Assembly: GCA_014361095.1 (NCBI GenBank) | Contig: JACIWF010000027.1 | Coordinates: forward strand, 1 to 12,122 | Direction of reading: 5' to 3' | From: Hadesarchaea archaeon | Lineage (GTDB): Archaea; Hadarchaeota; Hadarchaeia; Hadarchaeales; Hadarchaeaceae | DNA: 12,122 nt | Shown: piece after piece, positions 1 through 6,602 of the stretch | Layout: each line of letters opens with the position of its first letter | Numbering within the stretch: the stretch's first letter is position 1 | Made by a program: the position numbers and the translations under genes | The notes under the pieces: generated by a model | The model's input: the letters and a program-made list of their open reading frames with translations, nothing else | The model's database searches: none | Told to the model about the DNA's origin: nothing

Positions 1-1
1 A

Positions 2-109
2 CTGTATCCGGTTGAGCTGCTTCTTTGTTTGGTGGCAGGCGTGGCGAGCGTAGCCTGGTTCGAGATCTTGAAGGCAGTGAAGCCGGCGGCCATTAAAAAG
101 GATATTTAA
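2..109 (+). CDS. C-terminal end of probable P-type cation-transporting ATPase (5' truncated)
   Basis: An open frame enters from the left edge and ends at TAA 107-109, giving 35 residues that begin LYPVELLLCLVAGVASVAWF and end in a lysine-rich cytoplasmic-like tail. One hydrophobic stretch followed by F/W-E-I-x-K resembles the last transmembrane helix of P-type ATPases (Cation_ATPase_C region), where an E-x-x-K motif ends the helix. With so little sequence the family call is a resemblance, not a proof; any multi-pass membrane protein with a short basic tail could look like this. The gene is separated from archease by about 57 bases and is probably a distinct transcription unit. Confidence 0.5.
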   Translation: MYPVELLLCLVAGVASVAWFEILKAVKPAAIKKDI

Positions 110-128
110 CAAAGTCGTCCATTTAATT
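101..128 (+). promoter_or_regulatory. Possible archaeal promoter for archease
   Basis: Two AT-rich boxes (GATATTTAAC at 101-110 and CATTTAATTG at 120-129) lie 40-65 bases upstream of the archease ATG, in the only spacer before that gene. An archaeal TATA box normally lies about 25 bases before the transcription start, so either box would give a short leader. No BRE can be assigned with certainty; this is a weak call from base composition and position. Confidence 0.25.
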
Positions 129-156
129 GTGGAACCCTTGCAACCATTTCTGAATT

Positions 157-162
157 GGTGAG
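157..162 (+). promoter_or_regulatory. Shine-Dalgarno site setting the archease start
   Basis: GGTGAG lies four bases before ATG 167 and pairs with the GGTGA part of the anti-Shine-Dalgarno complement seen before many genes in this window. Upstream in-frame TTG 155 and GTG 158 overlap or abut the motif and so are unlikely starts. Confidence 0.55.
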
Positions 163-166
163 CCCG

Positions 167-592
167 ATGAAAAAATTTGACTGGATAGAGCACCCCAGCG
201 ATATAGGCTTCAGAGCCTACGGTCGTGATCTGGCCGAGGCCTTTGAGAATGCGGCGCTGGCGTTGTTTGAGGTTATGGTTGACACCAGCAAGGTTGACCC
301 CAAGGAGAAGCAGGATATTGAGCTGACGGCGGAGGATGAGCTGGCGCTTCTTTATGACTGGTTGGACAGGTTAATTTATTTTCATGACTCCAGAAATCTG
401 CTCTTTTCAAAGTTCGCGGTGCGGATAGAAAAAACGCGGGAAGGGCTCAGGCTTTCGGCCCGGGCCTGGGGGGAGAAGTTCGATCCGGCCAAGCACCCGG
501 AACGGACGGCGGTGAAAGCAGTCACCTATCACCTGATGGAGGTCGGAGAGGGAAAAGACGGCAGCTACGTCCAAGCTGTGGTCGACATCTAA
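167..592 (+). CDS. Archease, RtcB activator (141 aa)
   Basis: Archease is the small metal-binding partner that helps the RNA ligase RtcB become guanylylated and turn over. The N terminus MKKFDWIEHPSDIGFRAYG matches the family signature (usually H-T-A-D-x-G-F-x-A-x-G), with Asp12 a likely metal ligand. The motif V-K-A-V-T-Y-H around residues 119-125 and the C-terminal V-D-I, with a second acidic ligand, are also typical. The length is normal for archaeal archeases. ATG 167 is preferred over in-frame TTG 155 and GTG 158 because GGTGAG lies just before it and the protein then begins as its relatives do. It directly precedes rtcB on the same strand, the common genomic pairing. The Pro-Ser in place of the usual Thr-Ala before Asp12 is a mild variant. 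The identification is firm. Confidence 0.93.
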   Translation: MKKFDWIEHPSDIGFRAYGRDLAEAFENAALALFEVMVDTSKVDPKEKQDIELTAEDELALLYDWLDRLIYFHDSRNLLFSKFAVRIEKTREGLRLSARAWGEKFDPAKHPERTAVKAVTYHLMEVGEGKDGSYVQAVVDI

Positions 593-593
593 T

Positions 594-618
594 CGATTTT
601 AAAGCAAAAGTTAATTTA
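594..618 (+). promoter_or_regulatory. Possible archaeal promoter before rtcB
   Basis: The 57-base spacer between archease and rtcB holds AT-rich boxes CGATTTTAAAGC (594-605) and TTAATTTA (611-618). A TATA box at 597-604 would place a transcription start near 627-632, about 20 bases before ATG 650. This is the last spacer longer than 60 or so bases before the whole ribosomal-protein run, so it is a candidate main promoter. It rests on composition and position only. Confidence 0.3.
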
Positions 619-649
619 GCGGTTTCAGCTATGTCTACTGGGTGTAACT

Positions 650-2131
650 ATGGAAGGAGGCGCTGTTTCAGCAGTGGGTTCGTGGAGGGGAAAGATAAGG
701 AAAATAGATGAGCTGAGATGGGAGATACCTCAGGATTACAAGAGCTGGATGCGCGTCCCCGCCAGGATTTACGCGGATGCAGAGATGCTCGATGAGATGA
801 GTCGGGACCTGACGCTGGAACAGGCCGCCAACGTTTCCTCACTTCAGGGGATCTGTCGCTACTCGATAACGCTCCCCGACGGTCACCAGGGCTACGGGTT
901 CCCCATCGGAGGGGTGGCCGCCACAGAAGTTGACACCGGCGTCATCAGCCCCGGAGGGGTGGGCTATGATATCAACTGTGGTGTTCGTCTTTTGCGCACA
1001 GGACTCGACAAGGCAGAGGTAATTCCAAAACTTCGTGAGCTCGTAGATTCAATATTCAGAAACGTACCTTCCGGGCTGGGCAGTGAGGGCAAGGTCAAGG
1101 TGACTCAGTCCCAGCTCGACCAGGTTCTGGAACTGGGAGCGAGATGGGCGGTGGAGAATGGATACGGTTGGGATGAGGATTTGGAACACCTTGAGGAAAG
1201 AGGCGGGATGTCTGGGGCTTCCGCCAAGGATGTTAGCGTCGAGGCCAAGAGGCGGGGTTATCCTCAGCTTGGAAGCCTGGGCAGTGGAAATCACTTTCTC
1301 GAAATTCAGACCGTTGACAAGATATTTGATCCTGAAATTGCCCGGAGGTTCGGCATAGATCACGAGGGCCAGGTAACCGTGATGATTCATACCGGTTCCA
1401 GAGGGCTCGGACACCAGGTTTGCTCCGATTACCTTCGCACCATGGAGCGGGCCGTGAAAAAGTACAACATTTTCCTACCAGATCGTGAGCTGGTGAATGT
1501 TCCGGTGAACTCTCCCGAGGGTCAGGCTTATCTTTCGGCAATGAGATGCGCCGCCAATTTCGCTTGGGCCAACCGGCAGATGATAGTCCACTGGGTGAGA
1601 CAGTCATTTGAGGAGGTCATGAAGAAGGACGCCGAATCCTTGGGCTTGCACATCGTCTACGATGTTGCCCACAACATCGCCAAGATTGAGGAGCATGAGG
1701 TGGATGGGAAAAAGAAAAAGCTCTGCGTCCACAGGAAGGGAGCCACTAGAGCCTTCCCTGCCGGACACCCGGAGGTGCCCTCAATATATCGCGATGTCGG
1801 TCAACCCGTTCTGATTCCAGGTGATATGGGGACGGCCTCCTATGTGATGGTCGGTACGGAACAGGGCTTCAGGGAGACCTTTGGTTCCACCGCCCACGGC
1901 GCCGGAAGACACATGAGCCGAACTGCAGCGCTGAAGCACTTCAGAGGCGAGGAAATCAAGCGCAAGCTGGAGTCCGAGGGGAAGGTGGTCAGGGCCGCCA
2001 AGATCTCGGTGATCGCGGAAGAGGCGCCGGAGGCCTACAAGGACATTGATCGGGTGGTTGAGATAACCCACCGGGCCGGGATAGCTAAGAAAGTGGCAAG
2101 GCTGGTGCCCATCGGTGTCGCCAAAGGCTGA
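650..2131 (+). CDS. rtcB: RtcB, 3'-phosphate/5'-OH RNA ligase (tRNA-splicing ligase), 493 aa
   Basis: RtcB joins RNA ends carrying 2',3'-cyclic phosphate or 3'-phosphate to 5'-OH ends, using GTP and Mn2+, and seals tRNA exons after intron removal. Visible active-site elements, in order: GGVGYDINCGVR with metal-binding Asp107 and Cys110; GSGNHFLE with His215; MIHTGSRGLGHQ with His247; YDVAHN with His341; and GSTAHGAGR with His416, the expected guanylylated histidine. All key residues are present and no intein interrupts them, although archaeal rtcB genes often carry one. ATG 650 has GGTG five bases upstream. An internal GTG at 674, preceded by GGAGG at 656-660, would give a protein closer to the usual length of about 480 and is a real alternative. 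It lies between its partner archease and the SPOUT methyltransferase gene, only six bases ahead of the latter's ATG. Confidence 0.97.
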   Translation: MEGGAVSAVGSWRGKIRKIDELRWEIPQDYKSWMRVPARIYADAEMLDEMSRDLTLEQAANVSSLQGICRYSITLPDGHQGYGFPIGGVAATEVDTGVISPGGVGYDINCGVRLLRTGLDKAEVIPKLRELVDSIFRNVPSGLGSEGKVKVTQSQLDQVLELGARWAVENGYGWDEDLEHLEERGGMSGASAKDVSVEAKRRGYPQLGSLGSGNHFLEIQTVDKIFDPEIARRFGIDHEGQVTVMIHTGSRGLGHQVCSDYLRTMERAVKKYNIFLPDRELVNVPVNSPEGQAYLSAMRCAANFAWANRQMIVHWVRQSFEEVMKKDAESLGLHIVYDVAHNIAKIEEHEVDGKKKKLCVHRKGATRAFPAGHPEVPSIYRDVGQPVLIPGDMGTASYVMVGTEQGFRETFGSTAHGAGRHMSRTAALKHFRGEEIKRKLESEGKVVRAAKISVIAEEAPEAYKDIDRVVEITHRAGIAKKVARLVPIGVAKG

Positions 2132-2137
2132 TCGGTG

Positions 2138-2983
2138 ATGATTTCTAATCCAGAAATTTCAGTGCTGCTACCGACTTCCCTGACGGCAGATTCATCAGAC
2201 CTTCGTCAAATTACTTTTAAAGTTGGTTTGGTGGGCCGGGCGCTGGCGATTTTTCGCGTTAGCAGGGTTTGCATCTACAATGACGACGACCCTAATGTTG
2301 AAGATCAAGAAAAACAAGCCAAGATCATTGGGCTGCTTTTGAGCTATCTCGAGACCCCACAGTACTTGCGCAAGATTCTCTTTCCTCGCTCAGAAGAACT
2401 TAGATATGTGGGATTGCTCTCCCCACTGCGCACGCCAAGTCATCCGCTTCAGGAGGAGAGAAATCAGAAGGGAGACTATCGTGAGGGAGTTGTCATCGAG
2501 TCTGGTAAAAGGAGCATTGTGGAAATAGGTTTGCCGATGAAGGGGATCTATCCCGGGAAGCTGCCGCTCAAACAGCGATTGACGGTGAGGCTTGGCAGCC
2601 GGGAGGGAGATTTCATCCGGGTTACACCAGTGGCTCGTGAGGAAATTACGGAGTACTGGGGCTACCAAATTTCCCGTGCCAAAAGCCTCGCGGAGGGCTT
2701 AAAAGCAGTTAAATCCGATTACTACATTGGTACGTCAAGGCGAGGGCAAAATTTATATGAAGCCGTGCAGGCGATAAAGAGTAGCAAGCCTCGCAGCGTG
2801 GCGGTGGCTTTCGGGGGCCCCTATGCCGGGCTCTTCGAGATATGCCGGCGACAGGGCGTCGAAGCATCGGAGCTGTTCGACGTCATTATAAATTCAGTAC
2901 CGAACCAAGGCACGGCCACAGTTCGGACTGAGGAGGCACTAATGGCCACGCTCTCGCTGCTGAATGCGCTCATAGAGGGATAG
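2138..2983 (+). CDS. SPOUT-class RNA methyltransferase, COG2106/SPOUT1-like (281 aa)
   Basis: This belongs to the archaeal/eukaryotic SPOUT family (Pfam Methyltrn_RNA_3; human relative SPOUT1/C9orf114), annotated as putative RNA uridine N3 or related methyltransferases. A gene of this kind commonly sits just upstream of uL3 in archaea. The N-terminal strand ISVLLPTSL starts the knotted methyltransferase fold. An OB-like insert lies at roughly residues 105-165. The C-terminal SAM-binding knot carries VAFGGPYAGLFE (about 222-233) and INSVPNQGTATVRTEEA (about 251-267), the most recognisable family motif. ATG 2138 is chosen over the adjacent GTG 2135; AGGCTGATC at 2125-2133 can act as ribosome-binding site. 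The gene lies 6 bases after rtcB and 3 bases before uL3. The natural substrate is not evident; 23S rRNA near the L3 site is plausible but inferred. Confidence 0.88.
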   Translation: MISNPEISVLLPTSLTADSSDLRQITFKVGLVGRALAIFRVSRVCIYNDDDPNVEDQEKQAKIIGLLLSYLETPQYLRKILFPRSEELRYVGLLSPLRTPSHPLQEERNQKGDYREGVVIESGKRSIVEIGLPMKGIYPGKLPLKQRLTVRLGSREGDFIRVTPVAREEITEYWGYQISRAKSLAEGLKAVKSDYYIGTSRRGQNLYEAVQAIKSSKPRSVAVAFGGPYAGLFEICRRQGVEASELFDVIINSVPNQGTATVRTEEALMATLSLLNALIEG

Positions 2984-2986
2984 AAG

Positions 2987-3997
2987 ATGGGAAGACGGGA
3001 ACATCACCCAAGACGGGGATCTTTGGCCTACATGCCAAGGGCAAGGGCCAAGAGGCCTGTGGCTCGCGTGAGGGCATGGCCAGCGGGAGCTAGGTTGGGC
3101 CTGGAGGGTTTCGCGGGTTATAAAGCGGGGATGATAACCCTCTTCATGATCGATGACCGTAAGGGGTCCATGACCAAGGGCCAGGAGCTATGTGTCCCGG
3201 CCACGGTGATTGAGGCACCACCGATGGTGATCTGTGCAGTCAGACTTTACCAAGAGACTACCCGAGGCCTTAAGTGTTTGGATGAAGTTTGGGCGGGTGA
3301 GATTCCTAAGGACCTCTATCGCCTGATTAGAAAGCGCAGAAAGTATGACGCACAAAAAGCCGTTGAAGAGGCAGAGGCATTGGTTAAAGCAGGTAAAGTT
3401 AATGAGATTCGGGTTTTGGCGTGTACTCAGCCCCGAGCTGCCGGAGTGTCGAAGAAAAAGCCGGATCTGCTGGAGATTCGGATCGGTGGCAGCTCTGTTG
3501 AAGAACGCTGGAATTATTCCAAAGAGCTCCTCGGCAAACAGGTTCGCCCGGCAGATGTTTTTAAGGAGGGCGAGTTCGTCGATGTGCTTGCGATCACAAA
3601 GGGCAAAGGATTTCAGGGTCCGGTCAAGCGCTGGGGGATCAAAATCTTACCCCGAAAAAGTGAGGGGGGACGAAGGCAGGTGGGTACACTCGGCCCGTGG
3701 TCTCCTGCCCGAATTATGTGGACGGTCCCTGCAGCGGGCCAGATGGGATATCACCAACGCACGGAGTTTAACAAAAGGATTTTGAAGATAGGTAATGACG
3801 GTAAGGAGGTTACTCCGAGCGGAGGCTTCCTGCGCTATGGTCTGGTGAGAGGAGATTTTATCGTTCTCGCCGGATCTGTCCCCGGCCCGACCAAGAGGTT
3901 AATTCAGCTGAGATACCCGGTGAGGCTTCACAAGGGGGCGGCGACTTCAGTGCCCTCCATCACCTATATAAGTACAGCTTCTCAGCAGGGGGCCTGA
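2987..3997 (+). CDS. rpl3: Large-subunit ribosomal protein uL3 (336 aa)
   Basis: uL3 is an early-assembly protein of the 50S subunit whose long extension reaches toward the peptidyl-transferase centre. The start MGRREHHPRRGSLAYMPRAR and the segment GFAGYKAGM are characteristic of the archaeal/eukaryotic form. The central loop with KGKGFQGPVKRWG, the following stretch to GTLGPWSPARIMWTVP, and GSVPGPTKRLIQLR near the C terminus are family hallmarks. The length of 336 residues is normal for archaea. AGAGGGA lies just upstream and the gene starts three bases after the SPOUT methyltransferase stop, so there is no room for a regulatory leader. It is the first gene of the S10-type cluster here. Confidence 0.98.
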   Translation: MGRREHHPRRGSLAYMPRARAKRPVARVRAWPAGARLGLEGFAGYKAGMITLFMIDDRKGSMTKGQELCVPATVIEAPPMVICAVRLYQETTRGLKCLDEVWAGEIPKDLYRLIRKRRKYDAQKAVEEAEALVKAGKVNEIRVLACTQPRAAGVSKKKPDLLEIRIGGSSVEERWNYSKELLGKQVRPADVFKEGEFVDVLAITKGKGFQGPVKRWGIKILPRKSEGGRRQVGTLGPWSPARIMWTVPAAGQMGYHQRTEFNKRILKIGNDGKEVTPSGGFLRYGLVRGDFIVLAGSVPGPTKRLIQLRYPVRLHKGAATSVPSITYISTASQQGA

Positions 3998-3999
3998 TT

Positions 4000-4782
4000 A
4001 TGAAGGTTCCAGTTTTTTCCCTTGATGCCAAGCCGGTAGGGGAGATAGAGCTTCCGGAGATCTTCAACTCCGAGATTAGACCCGACGTGATAAGGAGAGC
4101 GGTGCTAGCGGCACAGTCGGCTAGAATTCAGCCATGGGGAGCTGACCCGATGGCGGGCAAGAGAACATCTGCCGAGACTTGGGGAAAGGGTTTTGGCGTT
4201 TCTAGGATTAGAAGGGTTAAAGGTACCAAGTACCCGGCATCCGGAATGGGGGCATTTGCGCCTCACGCGGTTGGAGGCAGGCGGGCACATCCGCCGCGCG
4301 TGGAGAAGGTGATCGTAGAGAGAATAAACAAAAAGGAAAGGCGCTTGGCGATAAGGTCAGCAATTGCGGCAGCAAAGGATAAAAAGCTGGTTGCTTCCAG
4401 GGGCCATCTCATTGAAAACATTGCGTCTTTGCCCTTAGTTGTCACCGATGAACTAGAAGGTCTGAAGAAAACCGTCGATATAAAGGCGGTCTTGGCGAAA
4501 CTGGGCTTGAGCAAGGAACTGGAGAGGACCTCCGAAGGCATCCGCATCAGGGCAGGCATAGGTAAGATGAGGGGCCGAAAATATAAGAGAGCGGTGGGCC
4601 CACTGATAGTTGTAGCTCAGGATAGAGGGATAAAGTTAGGAGCGAGAAATTTACCTGGTGTCAGCGTGGCCAAGGTGAATGAGCTGAACGCGGAGATCTT
4701 AGCACCTGGCGGATTTCCAGGTCGATTGACCATCTGGACGAATTCCGCGATACAAAAACTTGCGGAGGGACTGTACTCATGA
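4000..4782 (+). CDS. rpl4: Large-subunit ribosomal protein uL4 (260 aa)
   Basis: uL4 binds 23S rRNA domain I and sends a loop into the peptide exit tunnel. It begins MKVPVFSLDAKPVGEIELPE, and carries the basic tunnel loop around residues 50-105, including WGKGFGVSRIRRVKGTKY and GGRRAHPPRVEK, typical of archaeal L4. The C-terminal part GRLTIWTNSAIQKL is also typical. The length fits the archaeal family. It starts two bases after the uL3 stop, and its stop overlaps the uL23 start as ATGA, which favours coupled translation. In bacteria L4 represses its own operon; there is no leader here in which an equivalent element is visible. Confidence 0.97.
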   Translation: MKVPVFSLDAKPVGEIELPEIFNSEIRPDVIRRAVLAAQSARIQPWGADPMAGKRTSAETWGKGFGVSRIRRVKGTKYPASGMGAFAPHAVGGRRAHPPRVEKVIVERINKKERRLAIRSAIAAAKDKKLVASRGHLIENIASLPLVVTDELEGLKKTVDIKAVLAKLGLSKELERTSEGIRIRAGIGKMRGRKYKRAVGPLIVVAQDRGIKLGARNLPGVSVAKVNELNAEILAPGGFPGRLTIWTNSAIQKLAEGLYS

Positions 4783-5042
4783 AGGACCCTCACTCAATAA
4801 TACTCTATCCACTGGCCACGGAGAAGGCGGTAAAGATGATAGAATCTGAGAATAAGTTGATTTTCGTGGTAGATAGTGCTGCCACCAAACCTGAGATAAA
4901 GAAGGCGGTAGAGACGCTTTTCGAGGTCAAGGTGAAGAAGGTTTCAGTTGAGACAACTCCGGAGGGAAAAAAGCGCGCCTATGTAAAGCTCGCGCCTGAG
5001 TTCATGGCCGATGAAATAGCGGCCAAACTGGGGATGATCTGA
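4779..5042 (+). CDS. rpl23: Large-subunit ribosomal protein uL23 (87 aa)
   Basis: uL23 lies at the tunnel exit and is a docking site for SRP and nascent-chain factors. The sequence begins MKDPHSIILYPLATEKAVKM, with the P-L-x-T-E-K-A motif of the family, then VDSAATKPEIKKAVETLFEVKVKKV and the short archaeal C terminus without a bacterial extension. At 87 residues it has the normal archaeal length. ATG 4779 overlaps the uL4 stop as ATGA, and its own stop overlaps the uL2 start by one base (TGATG). Confidence 0.97.
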   Translation: MKDPHSIILYPLATEKAVKMIESENKLIFVVDSAATKPEIKKAVETLFEVKVKKVSVETTPEGKKRAYVKLAPEFMADEIAAKLGMI

Positions 5043-5749
5043 TGGGTAAGCATTTGAGGGCACAGAGGATTGGAGACGGGTCACCAACTTATCGGGCGAA
5101 AAGCTGGAGGAGACTGGGAGAGATTAGTTTACCTCCAGCAGAGAGCGCGGGCGAGGCTGTGGTGACAGACATAGTGCATGATCCTGGCAGAAATGCACCT
5201 GTAGCAAGGATTAGGTTCGCTGATGGACGAGAACATTTAATCTTGGCTCCCGAGGGCATCAAGGTCGGAGATAAAGTGAGAGTAGGTGCTTCTAACGAGA
5301 TAAAACCTGGCAACGTTCTGCCGCTGGCTGAGATACCCGAGGGCACCCCCATCTACAATATAGAATCGAAACCTGGAGACGGTGGGAAATTCGTGAGGAC
5401 CGCAGGTTCACATGCGATCCTGATCGGTCATGATGTGGGCCGGGCCATTGTCCAGCTTCCTTCTGGTGAGATAAAGGAGATAGACCCGCGGTGCCGGGCC
5501 ACGGTGGGAGTGGTTGCTGGTGGTGGACGATTGGAGAAGCCTTTGGTGAAAGCAGGTAAACGCCACCACATCATGCTCGCCAAGGGCAAGCATTATCCAC
5601 GGACGAGGGCAGTGGCGATGAACATTGTAGACCATCCATTCGGTGGTGGCAGGGGGAAGAGTGCAGGCAGGCCTAAGACAGTGGCGCGAGGAGCTCCACC
5701 TGGCCAGAAGATAGGATTAATAGCGGCCAGAAGGACAGGGAAGAGGTGA
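5042..5749 (+). CDS. rpl2: Large-subunit ribosomal protein uL2 (235 aa)
   Basis: uL2 is one of the most conserved 50S proteins, needed for subunit association and close to the peptidyl-transferase centre. It begins MGKHLRAQRIGDGSPTYRAK, followed by the oligonucleotide-binding fold (to about residue 90) and an SH3-like barrel containing KFVRTAGSHAILIGHDVG. The C-terminal signature AVAMNIVDHPFGGGRG contains the conserved histidine. F replaces the second bacterial histidine, as is usual in archaeal L2. The end GAPPGQKIGLIAARRTGKR is the archaeal form. The start shares one base with the uL23 stop. Confidence 0.98.
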   Translation: MGKHLRAQRIGDGSPTYRAKSWRRLGEISLPPAESAGEAVVTDIVHDPGRNAPVARIRFADGREHLILAPEGIKVGDKVRVGASNEIKPGNVLPLAEIPEGTPIYNIESKPGDGGKFVRTAGSHAILIGHDVGRAIVQLPSGEIKEIDPRCRATVGVVAGGGRLEKPLVKAGKRHHIMLAKGKHYPRTRAVAMNIVDHPFGGGRGKSAGRPKTVARGAPPGQKIGLIAARRTGKR

Positions 5750-5753
5750 AGTC

Positions 5754-6149
5754 ATGCCGAAGAAGTTCACCTATCGCGGTTATGCTCTTGAGGACTTGCA
5801 AAAGCTGCCTTTGGATGAATTTGCCAGGCTGTTACCATCCCGCCAGCGCCGATCCTTGTTGAGAGGATTCACCACAAAACAGAAAAAATTAATAGAAAAG
5901 ATCAGGAAAGCAAGGGCCTCAGGCAACGATGTACCGATACGAACACACTGTCGAGAAATGATTATCATTCCGGAGATGGTGGGCCTGAAGTTTGCGGTTC
6001 ACAATGGCAAGGAGTTTTTGGTTGTGGAAGTCAAGCCGGAGATGATCGGCCATCGACTTGGGGAGTTTGCCCAGACGAGGAAGAGGGTGCTGCACGGAAC
6101 CCCGGGAATCGGTGCTACTAGGAGTTCAATGTATGTTCCGTTGAAGTGA
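5754..6149 (+). CDS. rps19: Small-subunit ribosomal protein uS19 (131 aa)
   Basis: uS19 sits on the head of the 30S subunit near the A-site finger and uS13. The archaeal/eukaryotic type is recognised by the N-terminal FTYRGYALEDLQKLPLDEFA, the RQRRSLLRGF segment and the signature IRTHCREMIIIPEMVGLKFA followed by VHNGKEF. The C terminus HRLGEFAQTRKRVLHGTPGI with GATRSS is diagnostic. The length matches archaeal S15-like S19 proteins. GAGGTGA at 5743-5749 overlaps the uL2 stop region and lies four bases before ATG 5754. The stop overlaps the possible upstream starts of uL22. Confidence 0.97.
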   Translation: MPKKFTYRGYALEDLQKLPLDEFARLLPSRQRRSLLRGFTTKQKKLIEKIRKARASGNDVPIRTHCREMIIIPEMVGLKFAVHNGKEFLVVEVKPEMIGHRLGEFAQTRKRVLHGTPGIGATRSSMYVPLK

Positions 6150-6150
6150 T
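6146..6150 (+). promoter_or_regulatory. Shine-Dalgarno site deciding the uL22 start
   Basis: GTGAT, straddling the uS19 stop, lies four bases before ATG 6155 and matches the 3' part of the GGAGGTGAT consensus. It therefore favours ATG 6155 over the in-frame GTG 6146 and ATG 6149, which overlap the motif. Confidence 0.45.
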
Positions 6151-6154
6151 GAGT

Positions 6155-6598
6155 ATGCCTAAATTCGGATATTCCGCTGAGATTGAGGGACCAGTGGCTA
6201 GAGCGCTGGGCAAGGAGAGAAGAATTTCACCTAAGCAGGCCATGGAAGTCTGTAGGGCCATAAGAGGGATGAGCTTGGATGAGGCCAAGGAATATCTTGA
6301 AGCGGTGCAACAGAAGAAAAGAGCGGTGCCTATTTTGCGTCACAGAAAAAAGGTCGCCCACCGTGGTCCCAAAGGCAGCGGGCAGTATCCGGTGAAGGCA
6401 GCTCGGGAGATCCTAAAGGTTTTGAAGAACGCTGAAGCTAACGCGATTTACAAGGGCTTGGATGTGGAAAAGCTCAAGGTGGTTCATGCCAGCGCCTACA
6501 AGGGAACTTCTATTCCCGGCTTTATTCCGCGTGCCTTTGGCCGTTCGTCACCAGCGATATCACCACTGACAAATATCGAGATAATTCTGAAGGGGTGA
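6155..6598 (+). CDS. rpl22: Large-subunit ribosomal protein uL22 (147 aa)
   Basis: uL22 lines the peptide exit tunnel with a long beta hairpin. Family features include an ISPKQAMEVCRAIRGMSLDEA helix pair, AVPILRHRKKVAHRGP with GQYPVKAAREILKVLKNAEANA, and the hairpin tip region with IPGFIPRAFGRSSP before the last strand NIEIILKG. The archaeal length of about 150 is met. Three starts are possible (GTG 6146, ATG 6149, ATG 6155); ATG 6155 is preferred because GTGAT lies four bases before it and MPKFGYSAEIEG resembles relatives. The stop is four bases before the uS3 start. Confidence 0.96.
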   Translation: MPKFGYSAEIEGPVARALGKERRISPKQAMEVCRAIRGMSLDEAKEYLEAVQQKKRAVPILRHRKKVAHRGPKGSGQYPVKAAREILKVLKNAEANAIYKGLDVEKLKVVHASAYKGTSIPGFIPRAFGRSSPAISPLTNIEIILKG

Positions 6599-6602
6599 GG
6601 AG

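Noticed and set aside
950..1000. Possible intein or insertion in rtcB
   Set aside because: The active-site motifs are continuous and the 493-residue length is normal; no intein is present.
3345..3785. 146-codon same-strand frame inside uL3
   Set aside because: Arg/Lys-rich shadow of uL3 in another frame with no ribosome-binding site or homologous motif.
5630..5650. Phe in place of the second His of the bacterial L2 VDHPHGGG motif
   Set aside because: VDHPFGGG is the normal archaeal form, so it is not a missing key residue.
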